Part shown: piece after piece, positions 44,504 through 55,487 of the stretch
Layout: the number at the start of each line of letters is the position of its first letter
Numbering within the stretch: the stretch's first letter is position 1
Source of the DNA: Streptomyces griseochromogenes
GTDB taxonomy: Bacteria > Actinomycetota > Actinomycetes > Streptomycetales > Streptomycetaceae
Assembly: GCF_001542625.1 (NCBI RefSeq)
Contig: NZ_CP016279.1
Location: 1,240,001 to 1,304,000, forward strand
Direction: 5' to 3'
DNA length: 64,000 bases
Notes under the pieces: generated by a model
What the model was told of the DNA's origin: nothing
Database searches by the model: none
What the model saw: the letters and a program-made list of their open reading frames with translations, nothing else
Program-made: the position numbers and the translations under genes

Positions 44504-44878
44504 GTGCTGCAACCGCCGCATTCGTCCCTGCAGGTAGCTGCCGTTCCGGCCCAGCGGGTGCCAGTGCGAGACAGGGACCAAGACGCACCCTGGCACACCG
44601 AAGCGGTGTGCCGGCGCGATGAGGCCGGCCTGTTCTTCGCCCCGTCCAAGGAGCCGACGGCTGCCCGCCTGTCCCGTGAGGAAGCGGCCAAGCGTGTCTG
44701 CGCACGCTGTCCCGTGATGGTCGAGTGCCGCGAACACGCCCTCCTCCAGCCCGAACCGTACGGCGTCTGGGGCGGCCTGACGGCAGCGGAACGCCGAGTG
44801 GTCCTGGCCAGGCGCCGCAGGCGCGAACTGGAACTGAAGAAGGCGACACGAGCGACGGCGAACCGCATAGCGGGCTAG
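44504..44878 (+). CDS. WhiB-family iron-sulfur protein (WblI-like)
   Basis: 124 residues from GTG 44504 (CAGGAG upstream). Four Cys in WhiB spacing: one in AVCRRDEAGLFF, then VCARCPVMVEC with three, followed by the GVWGGL turn and a basic C-terminus (RRRRRELELKKATRA) that binds DNA. The cluster ligates 4Fe-4S and the protein normally partners a sigma factor. Its place beside glpX corresponds to wblI as I recall it from S. coelicolor. Ended by a perfect hairpin. Confidence 0.92.
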   Translation: MLQPPHSSLQVAAVPAQRVPVRDRDQDAPWHTEAVCRRDEAGLFFAPSKEPTAARLSREEAAKRVCARCPVMVECREHALLQPEPYGVWGGLTAAERRVVLARRRRRELELKKATRATANRIAG

Positions 44879-44886
44879 GCGCGAGA

Positions 44887-44918
44887 ATGGGCGCCCTCTC
44901 CGCACAGAGGGCGCCCAT
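44887..44918. terminator. Bidirectional terminator between the WhiB-like gene and glpX
   Basis: ATGGGCGCCCTCT (44887-44899) pairs exactly with 44906-44918 around a 6-base loop, between two convergent stop codons. Confidence 0.85.
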
Positions 44919-44947
44919 CGTCCTTCGTACCCCGCTTCGAACAGGCG

Positions 44948-45982
44948 CTACTTGGCCTTGTCGAAGTCGATCGCGCTGTAGGCCCGCAGCTTGCTCAGCC
45001 GGTGCTCGGAGTCGATCCGCCGCACCGTCCCCGACTTCGACCGCATCACGATCGAGTCGGTGGTCGCGGTCTCCGACCGGTACCGCACGCCCCGCAGCAG
45101 CTCACCGTCGGTGATGCCGGTGGCGACGAAGAACACGTTCTCCCCGGTGACCAGGTCCTCCGTGGTCAGCACCCGGTCCAGATCGTGCCCGGCGTCGATG
45201 GCCCGCGCACGCTCCTCGTCGTCCTTGGGCCACAGCTTGCCCTGGATGGTGCCGCCCAGGCACTTCACGGCACAGGCCGAGATGATGCCCTCCGGCGTAC
45301 CGCCGATGCCGAGCAGCAGGTCGATGCCCGTGCCCTCGCGCAGCGCCAGGATCGAGCCGGCCACATCGCCGTCGGTGATCAGCTTGATGCGCGCACCGGC
45401 CTCGCGGACCTCCTTGATGATGCCCTCGTGGCGCGGGCGGTCCAGGATGACGACGGTGACGTCCTCCGGCGCGGACCGCTTGGCCTTGGCGATACGCCGG
45501 ATGTTCACGGCCACGGGGGCGTCGATGTCGACGAAGTCCGCGGCCTCGGGGCCGGTGACCAGCTTGTCCATGTAGAACACGGCGGACGGGTCGAACATGG
45601 CACCGCGCTCGGTGGCCGCGAGGACGGCGATGGCGTTGGGCATGCCCTTGGCGGTCAGGGTGGTGCCGTCGATCGGGTCGACGGCGATGTCGACCTCGGG
45701 CCCGGTGCCGTCACCGACACGCTCCCCGTTGAAGAGCATCGGCGCCTCGTCCTTCTCACCCTCGCCGATGACGACGACGCCGTTCATCGACACGGTGGAG
45801 ACGAGGGTCCGCATGGCACGCACCGCGGCGCCGTCGGCGCCGTTCTTGTCGCCGCGCCCGACCCAGCGGCCCGCGGCCATCGCCGCGGCTTCGGTCACGC
45901 GGACGAGTTCCAGGGCGAGGTTGCGGTCGGGAGCCTCGGAGGGGACGTCCAGCTCGGACGGCAAGTGATGATGCTCGGTCAT
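44948..45982 (-). CDS. glpX: Fructose-1,6-bisphosphatase, class II
   Basis: 344 residues from ATG 45982; the open frame extends much further but the rest is antisense composition. Motifs: [71 protein letters not shown] and [23 protein letters not shown] with the metal-binding Asp/Glu residues. It performs the gluconeogenic hydrolysis of fructose-1,6-bisphosphate. Divergent from the DUF4245 gene. Confidence 0.96.
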   Translation of the reverse strand: MTEHHHLPSELDVPSEAPDRNLALELVRVTEAAAMAAGRWVGRGDKNGADGAAVRAMRTLVSTVSMNGVVVIGEGEKDEAPMLFNGERVGDGTGPEVDIAVDPIDGTTLTAKGMPNAIAVLAATERGAMFDPSAVFYMDKLVTGPEAADFVDIDAPVAVNIRRIAKAKRSAPEDVTVVILDRPRHEGIIKEVREAGARIKLITDGDVAGSILALREGTGIDLLLGIGGTPEGIISACAVKCLGGTIQGKLWPKDDEERARAIDAGHDLDRVLTTEDLVTGENVFFVATGITDGELLRGVRYRSETATTDSIVMRSKSGTVRRIDSEHRLSKLRAYSAIDFDKAK

Positions 45983-46108
45983 CGGAGCGCACCTTTCTGA
46001 TACGACGACGGCCGGATGAGGGTGTGACTCCGACTCTATCGTTAGGCCGACAAAATGAGCAGGGGACCCCACGGATGAGCGCTCCGGGCACCTGCGACGA
46101 TAGAGGGC

Positions 46109-46633
46109 GTGGCAGGTTCGAACGGCAAGCAGAAGACGGTCCGGGACATGATCCTCTCCCTGGCCCTCATCGGGTTGGCGGCGGGGTTCATCTATCTCCT
46201 CGTCCCGCACGACGATCACGCTCCCGACATCAAGCGGGTCGACTACCGCGTCGAGCTGCTCACGGCGCGTCGCGCGGCAGGCTACCCGGTGGCCGCTCCC
46301 GAAGGCCTGCCGGAGGCCTGGAAGGCGACCTCGGTGCGCTACCAGGGCGAGGACTCCGACCGCTGGCACCTCGGCTTCCAGGATCCCGAGGGTCAGTACG
46401 TGCAGGTCGAGCAGTCCACTCAGAAGCGCGCCGACTTCATCGACCAGGCCAGCCAGGGTGCCTCGGCGACCAAGCGGACCGAGAAGATCGGCGACCACAC
46501 CTGGACCCGCTACTCCGGCGGCCGCTACGACGCCCTGGTCCTGGAGAACACTCCCGGCTCCACGACGGTGGTGGCCGGCACGGCCTCCTTCGACCAGCTG
46601 ACGAAGATGGCGGCGGCGCTGAAGATGCAGTGA
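46109..46633 (+). CDS. DUF4245 membrane-anchored protein
   Basis: 174 residues from GTG 46109. One N-terminal TM ([19 protein letters not shown]) then the DUF4245 domain: [74 protein letters not shown] conserved actinobacterial protein beside glpX, of unknown function, with its domain outside the membrane. Confidence 0.9.
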   Translation: MAGSNGKQKTVRDMILSLALIGLAAGFIYLLVPHDDHAPDIKRVDYRVELLTARRAAGYPVAAPEGLPEAWKATSVRYQGEDSDRWHLGFQDPEGQYVQVEQSTQKRADFIDQASQGASATKRTEKIGDHTWTRYSGGRYDALVLENTPGSTTVVAGTASFDQLTKMAAALKMQ

Positions 46634-46683
46634 GAGCTGCCCCGGCGCCCGCACGCGCCACGCGCGACCGGCCCCGGACACGC

Positions 46684-46717
46684 AAGAGGCCCCCAGCGAC
46701 GCTGCTGGGGGCCTCTT
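46684..46717. terminator. Bidirectional terminator between DUF4245 and the nitroreductase-family gene
   Basis: AAGAGGCCCCCAGC (46684-46697) pairs perfectly with 46704-46717 around GACGCT, between convergent genes. Confidence 0.85.
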
Positions 46718-46735
46718 GGCGTACGCGGGGCCGGC

Positions 46736-47326
46736 TCAGACGGTCGTGACGACCTCGTCGTAGGCCAGGCGCGGCGAGCGCGGGAACCAGGCGTCGGGGC
46801 CCGGGCGGCCGATGTTGACGACCATCAGCGGGCTGTGGTCGTCGTCCAGGAACTCCTTGCGGACACCCTCGAAGTCCAGGCCGGTCATCGGGCCGGCGGC
46901 CAGGCCCGCGGCACGGACGCCGATGATGAAGTACGCGGCCTGCAGGGCGGCGTTCAGCGCGGCGGAGCCCTCACGGGCCGGGCGCTCGCCGAAGAACACG
47001 TCCTTGGCCTGCGGGAAGTGCGGGAAGAGGGCCGGCAGCTCCTCGTGGAACTCGTTGTCCGCGGCGAGGATCGCGACCAGCGGGGCGGTGGCGGTCTTCG
47101 CCTGGTTGCCCTCGGCCATGTGCTTCACCAGACGCTCGCGGGCCTCGGCGGAACGGACCAGGGTGATGCGCAGCGGGCTCTGGTTGAAGGCGGTGGGGCC
47201 GTACTTGACCAGGTCGTAGATCGCCTGGACGTGCTCGTCGGTCACCGGCTCGTCGGTGAAGGTGTTCGCGGTGCGGGCCTCGCGGAACAGCAGGTCCTGG
47301 GCGGCGGGGTCAAGAACGAGAGACAT
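46736..47326 (-). CDS. Malonic semialdehyde reductase-like nitroreductase (RutE/HadB family)
   Basis: 196 residues from ATG 47326. Nitroreductase-fold FMN enzyme: FREARTANTFTDEPVTDEHVQAIYDLVKYGPTAFNQSPLRI, then GSAALNAALQAAYFIIGVRAAGLAAGPMTGLDFEGV and MVVNIGRPGPDAWFPRSPRL. This matches RutE-type 3-hydroxypropionate/malonic semialdehyde reductases, but no rut genes are adjacent, so a broader quinone or nitro-compound reductase is also possible. A palindrome lies 30 bases upstream. Confidence 0.88.
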   Translation of the reverse strand: MSLVLDPAAQDLLFREARTANTFTDEPVTDEHVQAIYDLVKYGPTAFNQSPLRITLVRSAEARERLVKHMAEGNQAKTATAPLVAILAADNEFHEELPALFPHFPQAKDVFFGERPAREGSAALNAALQAAYFIIGVRAAGLAAGPMTGLDFEGVRKEFLDDDHSPLMVVNIGRPGPDAWFPRSPRLAYDEVVTTV

Positions 47327-47355
47327 TGCGTGAACTTCCTCGGGGGGGGGCGTCC

Positions 47356-47377
47356 GATACGGACCGCGGTCCGTATC
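47356..47377. promoter_or_regulatory. Perfect 22-bp palindrome upstream of the nitroreductase-family gene
   Basis: The sequence from 47356 (GATACGGACCG) to 47377 reads the same on both strands. It is 30 bases upstream of the ATG at 47326, where a repressor would cover the promoter. The form suits a TetR- or HxlR-type regulator responding to redox-active or electrophilic compounds; no regulator gene is adjacent. Confidence 0.65.
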
Positions 47378-47470
47378 TGCTGACGACACTGACCGTACGA
47401 CATGGAAGTTCAAGGTTCAACGAAAATGGGGGTGTGGTGATCCGCTTCACAGAGGAGACGGCCGCCGGCG

Positions 47471-47701
47471 CTACCCGCGGCCCTCTTCTTCCCCGGCCTC
47501 CTCCTCGGCCAGCGCGGCGTCCAGCCTGGCCCGGGCGCCCTCCAGCCAGCGCCGGCACACCTTGGCCAGCTCCTCGCCGCGCTCCCACAGCGCCAGGGAC
47601 TCCTCCAGCGACGTGCCGCCGGCCTCCAGCCGCCGTACGACCTCGATCAACTCGTCCCGCGCCTGCTCGTACGAGAGCGCCTCGTTCACCTTGCCGGTCA
47701 T
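47471..47701 (-). CDS. xseB: Exodeoxyribonuclease VII small subunit
   Basis: 76 residues: [52 protein letters not shown] is the XseB helical hairpin, followed by an acidic tail. It assembles in many copies on XseA. Its ATG overlaps the xseA stop by four bases (47698-47701). Confidence 0.95.
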   Translation of the reverse strand: MTGKVNEALSYEQARDELIEVVRRLEAGGTSLEESLALWERGEELAKVCRRWLEGARARLDAALAEEEAGEEEGRG

Positions 47702-48906
47702 TCGCCCACCTTTACCGTGAATTCACCGTCGGCGACCCGCGCCCGCAGCGCCTCGCCCTCACTCACCTCGGCCGGATCGCGCACCACGTGCCCGTCGGCC
47801 TTCTGCAGCACCGCGTATCCGCGCCTGAGCGTGGCGGCGGGGGAGAGGGCCACCACGCGCGCGTGCGTGTGCGTCAGCTCCGAGTCGGCGCGGTCCAGCA
47901 GATGGCCGAGGGTGCGCCGGCCGCGCTCCAGCAGGGCGGCCACGTGGTCGGCGCGCTCGTCGATCATCCGGTGCGGATCCTCCATCGAGGGCCGGGCCAG
48001 CGCATGCGCCAGCCCCCGCTCCTCCCGCTCCACGAACGCGCCCACGCACCGCCGCGCCCGGTCCCGCAGCATCCGCACCCGCTCGACCTCCTCGCCCACG
48101 TCCGGCACGACTTTCTTGGCCGCGTCGGTCGGCGTGGAGGCGCGCAGGTCGGCGACATGGTCGAGCAGCGGGTTGTCCGGCTCGTGCCCGATGGCGGAGA
48201 CGACGGGCGTACGGCACTGGGCCACCGCCCGCACCAGCTGCTCGTCGGAGAACGGCAGCAGGTCCTCCACGCTGCCACCGCCCCGGGCGACGACGATGAC
48301 GTCCACGTCCTCCATCGCGTCCAGCTCCTTGACGGCCTGTACGACCTGCGGCACGGCGTGCACGCCCTGCACCGCGACGTTGCGCACCTCGAAGCGGACG
48401 GCGGGCCAGCGGTGCCGGGCGTTCTCCAGCACGTCCCGCTCCGCGGCGGAGGCACGGCCGCAGACCAGCCCGATCAGCTGGGGCAGGAAGGGCAGCGGCT
48501 TCTTGCGCTCCGGCGCGAACAGACCCTCGGCCGCGAGCGCCTTCTTCAGCTGCTCGAGGCGGGCCAGCAGCTCGCCCACGCCCACGGGTCTTATCTCGGC
48601 GGCCCGCAGCGACAGCTGCCCGCGCGGTGCGTACCACTCCGGCTTGGCGAGCACGACGACCCGCGCGCCCTCGCCGACGACATCGGCCACGGCGTCGAAC
48701 ACCTGCCGGTAGCAGGTCACGCTGACCGAGATGTCGTACGAGGGATCCCGCAGGGTCAGGAACACGACTCCGGCCCCCGGCCGCCGCGACAGCTGCGTGA
48801 TCTGGCCCTCGACCCACACCGCGCCGAGCCGGTCGATCCACCCGCCGATGAGCCGGGAGACCTCACCCACGGGGAGGGGCGCTTCGGGGGTAGTGTTCGC
48901 GGCCAT
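47698..48906 (-). CDS. xseA: Exodeoxyribonuclease VII large subunit
   Basis: 402 residues. N-terminal OB fold ([44 protein letters not shown]) and catalytic core ([99 protein letters not shown]). It digests single-stranded DNA during repair. Coupled to xseB; divergent from ispH. Confidence 0.95.
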   Translation of the reverse strand: MAANTTPEAPLPVGEVSRLIGGWIDRLGAVWVEGQITQLSRRPGAGVVFLTLRDPSYDISVSVTCYRQVFDAVADVVGEGARVVVLAKPEWYAPRGQLSLRAAEIRPVGVGELLARLEQLKKALAAEGLFAPERKKPLPFLPQLIGLVCGRASAAERDVLENARHRWPAVRFEVRNVAVQGVHAVPQVVQAVKELDAMEDVDVIVVARGGGSVEDLLPFSDEQLVRAVAQCRTPVVSAIGHEPDNPLLDHVADLRASTPTDAAKKVVPDVGEEVERVRMLRDRARRCVGAFVEREERGLAHALARPSMEDPHRMIDERADHVAALLERGRRTLGHLLDRADSELTHTHARVVALSPAATLRRGYAVLQKADGHVVRDPAEVSEGEALRARVADGEFTVKVGE

Positions 48907-49040
48907 GTCGCGAGCGTAATGGGCGGCACCGACATTCCTTTCCCGGCCCGTCCGGGGGCACCCCCTCCGGGGGACCGCGAGGACGGGGCCCGCTCAGGGG
49001 CGCTCGGGGGTCCGGGTGCACAGCCCCTACGATGGGTCCC

Positions 49041-50048
49041 ATGACCGCTTCGCCTGGCCGCCGTGTCCTGCTCGCCGCCCCCCGGGGCTACTGCGCCGGT
49101 GTGGACCGCGCCGTGATCGCCGTCGAGAAGGCGCTGGAACAGTACGGCGCCCCGATCTACGTCCGGCACGAGATCGTCCACAACAAGTACGTCGTGCAGA
49201 CCCTGGAGAAGAAGGGCGCGATCTTCGTCGAGCGGACGGAGGAGGTGCCGCCGGGCAACATCGTGATGTTCTCCGCGCACGGCGTCGCCCCGGTCGTGCA
49301 CGAGGAGGCCAGGCAGGGCCGCCTCGCCACCATCGACGCGACCTGCCCGCTGGTGACCAAGGTCCACAAGGAAGCCGTCCGGTACGCCAACGAGGACTAC
49401 GACATCCTCCTGATCGGGCACGAGGGCCACGAGGAGGTCATCGGCACCTCCGGCGAGGCCCCCGACCACATCCAGCTGGTCGACGGCCCCGCGGACGTCG
49501 CCAAGGTCGAGGTCCGCGACGAGTCGAAGGTCGTCTGGCTGTCCCAGACCACCCTCTCCGTGGACGAGACCATGGAGACCGTCGACGCCCTGAAGACGAA
49601 GTTCCCGGGGCTCGTCTCCCCGCCCAGCGACGACATCTGCTACGCCACCCAGAACCGCCAGCTGGCCGTGAAGGAGATGGGCGCCGAGGCCGAGCTGGTC
49701 ATCGTGGTCGGCTCGCGCAACTCCTCCAACTCCAAGCGCCTGGTCGAGGTCGCCAAGCTCGCCGGCTCCCGCGAGGCCTACCTGGTGGACTTCGCCAGCG
49801 AGATCGACGAGGCCTGGCTGGAGGGCGTCACCACGGTCGGTGTCACCTCCGGTGCCTCCGTGCCCGAGGTCCTGGTCGAGCAGGTGCTGGAGTGGCTCGC
49901 CGAGCGCGGCTACGGGGACGTGGAGCTCGTCAAGGCCGCCGAGGAGTCCATCACCTTCTCGCTGCCCAAGGAACTCCGCCGTGACCTGCGCGAAGAGGCC
50001 GCGTCCCTGGTCGCCGAGCGCGGCGGATCGGGTACGTCGGACGCGTGA
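49041..50048 (+). CDS. ispH: 4-hydroxy-3-methylbut-2-enyl diphosphate reductase
   Basis: 335 residues from ATG 49041. The cluster cysteines and active-site motifs are present: [43 protein letters not shown] and [10 protein letters not shown]. It catalyses the last step of the MEP isoprenoid pathway. No ribosome site is visible; a TACGAT (49028-49033) ends 7 bases before this ATG, so the mRNA is probably leaderless. An ATG at 49032 is the alternative start but lies inside that hexamer. Confidence 0.93.
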   Translation: MTASPGRRVLLAAPRGYCAGVDRAVIAVEKALEQYGAPIYVRHEIVHNKYVVQTLEKKGAIFVERTEEVPPGNIVMFSAHGVAPVVHEEARQGRLATIDATCPLVTKVHKEAVRYANEDYDILLIGHEGHEEVIGTSGEAPDHIQLVDGPADVAKVEVRDESKVVWLSQTTLSVDETMETVDALKTKFPGLVSPPSDDICYATQNRQLAVKEMGAEAELVIVVGSRNSSNSKRLVEVAKLAGSREAYLVDFASEIDEAWLEGVTTVGVTSGASVPEVLVEQVLEWLAERGYGDVELVKAAEESITFSLPKELRRDLREEAASLVAERGGSGTSDA

Positions 50049-50100
50049 GCGTCGCTTCGCCCGGGGCGTGACTGTCAGTCGTCCGTCGTAACGTGGAGCC

Positions 50101-50850
50101 ATGCAGATCTTCGGCGTGGACATCGGCGGATCCGGGATCAAGGGCGCCCCTGTGGACCTGGAGAAGGGCGACCTGGCCCAGGAGCGGTGCAAGGTGCTCA
50201 CCCCGCACCCCGCGACGCCCGACGGCGTGGCCGACGGCGTGAAGCAGGTCGTCGACCACTTCGGCTGGACGGGCCCGGTGGGCCTGACCTTCCCCGGAGT
50301 GGTCACCGGCGGCGCCACGGTCCGTACGGCGGCCAACGTGGACAAGAGCTGGATCGACACGGACGCGCGCACGCTGTTCGGCGGCCGGCTCGGCGGCCTG
50401 CCGGTGACCGTGGTCAACGACGCCGACGCGGCGGGCGTCGCCGAGATGCAGTTCGGCGCCGGCCGGGGCCGGAGCGGCACGGTCATCCTGCTCACCTTCG
50501 GCACCGGCATCGGCAGCGCCCTCTTCGTGGACGGCGCCCTCGTGCCCAACACCGAACTGGGCCATCTGGAGCTGGGCGGCCACGACGCCGAGAAGCGGGC
50601 CTCCAGCAAGGCCAAGGAAGACGGCGAGCTGACCTGGGAGCACTGGGCCCGCCGCGTCCAGAAGTACCTCGCCCACGTCGAGATGCTCTTCTCGCCCGAG
50701 GCCTTCATCATCGGCGGCGGAGTGAGCCGCAAGGCGGACAAGTTCCTGCACTTCATCGAGGGCATCAAGGCGGAGATCGTGCCGGCCCAGCTGCAGAACA
50801 ACGCGGGGATCGTCGGAGCCGCCATGCGTGCGGCGCAGACCCAGCCGTAG
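50101..50850 (+). CDS. ppgK: Polyphosphate/ATP glucokinase
   Basis: 249 residues from ATG 50101. ROK-type sugar kinase: FGVDIGGSGIKGAPVDLEKG, GLTFPGVVTGGATVRTAANVDKSWI, VVNDADAAGVAEMQFGAG, VILLTFGTGIGSALF and FIIGGGVSRKADKF. Family members phosphorylate glucose with polyphosphate or ATP. TAACGT ends six bases before the ATG and GGAG lies between, so a leaderless or very short-leader mRNA is possible. Confidence 0.93.
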   Translation: MQIFGVDIGGSGIKGAPVDLEKGDLAQERCKVLTPHPATPDGVADGVKQVVDHFGWTGPVGLTFPGVVTGGATVRTAANVDKSWIDTDARTLFGGRLGGLPVTVVNDADAAGVAEMQFGAGRGRSGTVILLTFGTGIGSALFVDGALVPNTELGHLELGGHDAEKRASSKAKEDGELTWEHWARRVQKYLAHVEMLFSPEAFIIGGGVSRKADKFLHFIEGIKAEIVPAQLQNNAGIVGAAMRAAQTQP

Positions 50851-50873
50851 CACGCGGGGCGGAAAGCCGCAGG

Positions 50874-51422
50874 TCAGCCCCGGCGCCGGCGGCTCCGCAC
50901 CCATCGCACCCGACGTACCAGCACGATCACCCCGGCGATCAGCGTCCCCCCGTACAGCCAGCCCGCCTGCGTGGCGAGCCCGGTGACCAGCCCCATCAGC
51001 CGGCCGAGCACCCCCCCGCTGCCGTCGGCGACGGGCAGGAGACCCGCGGCGAACCCGATCGGTACGACCACGGGCGCGGTGAGCAGGTCGCCCCCGCGTA
51101 CCCACAGCGCGGTCAGCACGCACACCGGCACGAACAGCACCCCGTACAGCGTCAGGGACCCCCCGAACAGCAGCTGGTCCACGAAGCCGAGCAGAACCAT
51201 CGCGGCCGCGCAGAAAAGCCCCCCGCCGAGCCCGGTGAGCCGGGGACCCGGAAACCCGCCCGGCGACAGCTGCGGGGCGACCCGGAACGGCCGCCCGGCC
51301 CGCTCCGCCCCCGGCGCGGGCCTGCGCCCGCCCGCCCCCCGCCGCGCCTGAGGCGGCAGCGGTGTGCGCGGCGCGCCGCGCCGCCGTCCGCCATTCGGGG
51401 GTCGTGATCTGTGTTGCTCCAT
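50874..51422 (-). CDS. DUF6542 membrane protein
   Basis: 182 residues from ATG 51422. A basic Pro/Arg-rich N-terminus (1-60) precedes four hydrophobic segments (GLGGGLFCAAAMVLLGFVDQL, LYGVLFVPVCVLTALWV, LLTAPVVVPIGFAAGLLP, LMGLVTGLATQAGWLYGGTLIAGVIVLV) and a basic tail. This matches the actinobacterial DUF6542 plan, and its place between ppgK and ychF is usual in Streptomyces as I recall. Function unknown. Confidence 0.8.
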   Translation of the reverse strand: MEQHRSRPPNGGRRRGAPRTPLPPQARRGAGGRRPAPGAERAGRPFRVAPQLSPGGFPGPRLTGLGGGLFCAAAMVLLGFVDQLLFGGSLTLYGVLFVPVCVLTALWVRGGDLLTAPVVVPIGFAAGLLPVADGSGGVLGRLMGLVTGLATQAGWLYGGTLIAGVIVLVRRVRWVRSRRRRG

Positions 51423-51606
51423 TGGACCAACTTAGGTCTGCTTATGTGCTCAATCGGCCCACAGACACGCCGGTGGAGAGAGCTTGGCCGGGCATTCGAC
51501 GCTCCCGCGAGCCCGCCGGCCCGGACGCCGTAAACTGGGGGATCGGTCAGTGTCGGTCTCTGGCCCCTGGCACCCCCTGGCCCACTCATCTACGGGAAGT
51601 CGCAAC

Positions 51607-52695
<1,089 letters not shown>

Positions 52696-52745
52696 GCAGG
52701 TGAAATAGCACCACGTCGGCGACCTGGCGAACATGCAGGTCAAGT

Positions 52746-52773
52746 GGGGTCGGCTCCTCCGGGTGCCGGCCCC
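52746..52773 (+). terminator. Likely ychF terminator, imperfect stem
   Basis: GGGGTCGGC (52746-52754) pairs with GCCGGCCCC (52765-52773) with one G-T/C-A mismatch around a 10-base loop, followed by TTGCTGTTT. It is 50 bases past ychF. The sequence around it is lower in GC than the core. Confidence 0.5.
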
Positions 52774-52803
52774 TTGCTGTTTCCCGTGCTGGGATGGGCC
52801 GCG

Positions 52804-52827
52804 AGTGGTACGTTATTCGGTACCACT
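52804..52827. promoter_or_regulatory. Inverted repeat upstream of yefM, likely toxin-antitoxin operator
   Basis: AGTGGTAC (52804-52811) and GTACCACT (52820-52827) are perfect arms around an 8-base centre, 20 bases upstream of the yefM start. YefM-YoeB complexes autorepress through such dyads (TGTACA-like cores in E. coli), so this is a natural candidate. Confidence 0.75.
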
Positions 52828-52846
52828 TGAGGTAGGGAGTCAGCTT

Positions 52847-53128
52847 ATGTCGATAACTGCGAGCGAAGCCCGCAAGGCTCTCTTTCCGCTGATCAAGAAG
52901 GTCAACGACGACCACGAGGCCATCGAGATCGTCTCCAAGCATGGCAACGCCGTGCTTGTCTCGGCCGAGGACTACGCGGCGCTGCGCGAGGGCTCGTACC
53001 TGCTGCGCTCGCCTGTGAACGCACGGCGACTGCTCAAGGCGTACGAGAATGCCCTGAGCAACGTCAACGTGTCGGAGCGCGAGCTGATCGATCCAGATGC
53101 GGCGGATCCTGCTGCGGGTGACGCGTGA
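52847..53128 (+). CDS. yefM: YefM/Phd-family antitoxin
   Basis: 93 residues from ATG 52847 (GGTAGGGAG upstream). [46 protein letters not shown] is the Phd/YefM DNA-binding fold, followed by the C-terminal helix [21 protein letters not shown] that wraps the toxin. Stop overlaps the toxin start (GTGA at 53125-53128). With YoeB it forms a type II toxin-antitoxin system. Confidence 0.94.
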   Translation: MSITASEARKALFPLIKKVNDDHEAIEIVSKHGNAVLVSAEDYAALREGSYLLRSPVNARRLLKAYENALSNVNVSERELIDPDAADPAAGDA

Positions 53129-53379
53129 GGCTTGTCTTCGAGGATCAGGGCTGGGAGGACTACACGTCCTGGCTCAAGAACGACCGCAAGATGCTCGCTC
53201 GGATCAACAAACTCATCGAGGACGTCAAGCGTGACCCCTTCACGGGGATCGGCAAGCCCGAGCCGTTGAAGTACCACTTGCCCGGGGCGTGGTCGAGACG
53301 GATCGACGATGAGCACCGCCTTGTGTACCTGGTCACGGACAAGGAGATCGTGATCCTCGCGGCTCGCTATCACTACTGA
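53125..53379 (+). CDS. yoeB: YoeB-family ribosome-dependent mRNA endonuclease toxin
   Basis: 84 residues from GTG 53125. YoeB fold: [68 protein letters not shown], ending AARYHY with the catalytic His83-Tyr84. The catalytic base Glu at about 46 (GKPEPLK) is present. It should cut mRNA on the ribosome when YefM is degraded. Convergent with the nuclease-helicase gene. Confidence 0.94.
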   Translation: MRLVFEDQGWEDYTSWLKNDRKMLARINKLIEDVKRDPFTGIGKPEPLKYHLPGAWSRRIDDEHRLVYLVTDKEIVILAARYHY

Positions 53380-53496
53380 ACGCAGGGTGTCCGTTTTGCA
53401 TTGCCGGTCTCGTGCGGGGTGGTGGGAGAGAGCTGCGCCACCCTCGGGCCTGCCGCCGACGGGCTCGGCGTTCCGTGCCAGACGAGGGTTAGTGGA

Positions 53497-55377
53497 TCAC
53501 ACGGCAGCGAGGCTTGCGGTCGCGCCGGTCAGCTCCCGCAGCTTTTCGCGTGTCTCGGCATCGGTTGAGTACACCACCGTGCCGATCATTCCCCGCATCA
53601 GCAGCACCTTGTACGTGTTGCGGATCAGCCGGTCCACATCGGCGTCCGGGGTGGACTTCTTGAAGACCGGATCCTTGGACGCTGAACGATCGGTGACCCA
53701 GCGGTCGCCGCGCCACACCAGGTCGGGGCCTATGATGACGCCACTCCAGTCGTACTCGAAGCCCTGCGCGGTGTACACGCAGCCCACTTGCCCGAAACCG
53801 GCCGGATCGGTTGCCCACAGCGCGGCCGGAGGCGCGCCCCCGACGGACCGATCACCGAAGACGTTCCAGGGCCGTTCCCACTCCCCGATGACGACGTCCG
53901 CGGGCAGTGCCTGCCCGGGTGGCACCTTCTTCGTCCACTTCCAGCAGTAGCCTGCGGACATACGCGCGCTGTACCCCTGCGAGCGGCGGTTGTCGAGGAA
54001 CGCCTCCAACTCCTGAGGGCTGTCCGCGACCGTGAGGTGCATCTTGTCGTCGGGTTCCCATTCCACCGGGCCGCCTGGCTCAAGGCCCAACAGCCGTACC
54101 ACCCAGCGCAGATATGCATCGCTGCCACCGCACCGGAACTGGCTGTCCAGCGGCACCACCCGACATTGGAGCCCCTTCTTCGCGGCGGCTGCCTTGATCT
54201 CCGCGACCGTGCCCATTTCGCCGGGCCGAACGACCTGATGCTCGTCGAGTAGGAAGACCGGGACGCGTGCCGCGTCGATGAGTTCCTCGATCTGGGCTTT
54301 GCCGGTGCGGTTCGACGCCGGTGTGTAGCGGTTGGCGGATGTCTCCCGGATGCGATGGGCCTCGTCGCAGATCAGGACATCGAGGCTGTTGCGCTCGGCG
54401 GTCATGAAGCTGTTGAAGTATTTGAAGAGGTCCTGCACCTCACGCTTCCGGGCCCCAGCGACCTTCCTCATGGTCGTCGTGAACGAGTTGGAGCCCGTCG
54501 CGTGCAGCGCGGTGGTGCCCTGCCGGTACAGCTCGCCGAGGAGCGACAAGGCGATGACGCTCTTGCCGGTGCCGGGCCCGCCGGTGACGATCACGACCTC
54601 CTTGTGGTCGGATCGCCTGGCGCGGCGGACGGCGTTCAGGACAGTGCGGTACGCGATCTGCTGCTCGTCCAGCAGGACGAACTGCTCGCGTTCACGGACC
54701 TCTTGGGCGGCCACCGCCATGAGTTGCTTGGATGGCCCGATCTTCCCGTTGACGAGCTCGTCCGCGGCCGAAGCGCCTGACTCCGGCGCCAGCTTCGCAC
54801 GCAGGTAGGCGATGAACTCGCTGCGTCGCGCACCGATGAAGAGCTGGCCGTACTGGTCTTGCTCCGCCTCGAAAAGCCCGCTGACGCCGAACTCGGTGGC
54901 GTTGTGCAGGTATGCGGCGCCGTTGACGCGTTCCGGGTGCTTGGCCAGGGCTCCGTTGAAGGAGACGAGGTACTCGCAGTAGCCGCGTACCTGGTCGACT
55001 GGATTCAGTACCGCCCGAGCGTACGAGTCGATGCGGCACAGCGACGGATCGTCGTCGTCCGGCTCCGCGCTGCTCCACTGCTTCAGCTCCACGATGACGT
55101 AAGACGGCAGCCCGGTCTTGGGGTGCACACCGGCCAGCACGGCATCGGCCCGCTTGCTGTTCAGCGGCAGTCCGTACTCCAGGAGCACCTCCACCTGCCC
55201 GAGACCGGCATCGTTGAGCGCGCTCGCGAGCACGGGGATGCTCCGCTCCCACGAGCGGACTTCGGACGGACCGGGCTTGTGGCCGTGCACGTGCACGAAC
55301 TGCTCCGTCAAGCGGAAGAACAGGGCACCGGAGTGGCACTCGGCGGCGACCGCTGTGGCAGAGTCGCGGAACAGCAA
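53497..55377 (-). CDS. PD-(D/E)XK nuclease + DUF2075 (Schlafen group 3-like) helicase, copy 1
   Basis: 626 residues from a predicted TTG at 55377; no better start exists in frame. The N-terminus (1-230) holds an endonuclease-like motif, Asp78 (RADAVLAG) with Glu97-x-Lys99 (VELKQW). From about 255 comes a DUF2075 helicase: Walker A GGPGTGKS, Walker B LDVLICDEAHR, VFLLDEHQVVRPGE, VGCVYTAQGFEYDWSGVIIGPDL. Such proteins occur in defence islands and may cleave and unwind invading nucleic acid. About 40% similar by eye to the next gene, with a near-identical leader. Confidence 0.82.
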   Translation of the reverse strand: MLFRDSATAVAAECHSGALFFRLTEQFVHVHGHKPGPSEVRSWERSIPVLASALNDAGLGQVEVLLEYGLPLNSKRADAVLAGVHPKTGLPSYVIVELKQWSSAEPDDDDPSLCRIDSYARAVLNPVDQVRGYCEYLVSFNGALAKHPERVNGAAYLHNATEFGVSGLFEAEQDQYGQLFIGARRSEFIAYLRAKLAPESGASAADELVNGKIGPSKQLMAVAAQEVREREQFVLLDEQQIAYRTVLNAVRRARRSDHKEVVIVTGGPGTGKSVIALSLLGELYRQGTTALHATGSNSFTTTMRKVAGARKREVQDLFKYFNSFMTAERNSLDVLICDEAHRIRETSANRYTPASNRTGKAQIEELIDAARVPVFLLDEHQVVRPGEMGTVAEIKAAAAKKGLQCRVVPLDSQFRCGGSDAYLRWVVRLLGLEPGGPVEWEPDDKMHLTVADSPQELEAFLDNRRSQGYSARMSAGYCWKWTKKVPPGQALPADVVIGEWERPWNVFGDRSVGGAPPAALWATDPAGFGQVGCVYTAQGFEYDWSGVIIGPDLVWRGDRWVTDRSASKDPVFKKSTPDADVDRLIRNTYKVLLMRGMIGTVVYSTDAETREKLRELTGATASLAAV

Positions 55378-55480
55378 GACATGCCCCCAGGCAGCACGAA
55401 GAAACTCGTGCGGGTGGGGGCATGTCCTTCGTGACTCCGCCAGGCGGAGCGGAAGCCCGGCGGGCCGCAGCTACGTCGGG
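55378..55480. repeat. Leader of nuclease-helicase copy 1, duplicated upstream of copy 2
   Basis: A block at 55404-55432 is identical to 57569-57597, and the flanks to about 55480 are also similar. On the minus strand GACATGCCCCC and GGGGGCATGTC pair around inner arms GCACGA/TCGTGC, forming a long hairpin ending just before the predicted start. Conservation of a structured leader suggests RNA-level control or an insertion unit. Confidence 0.75.
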
Positions 55481-55487
55481 ATCAAGG

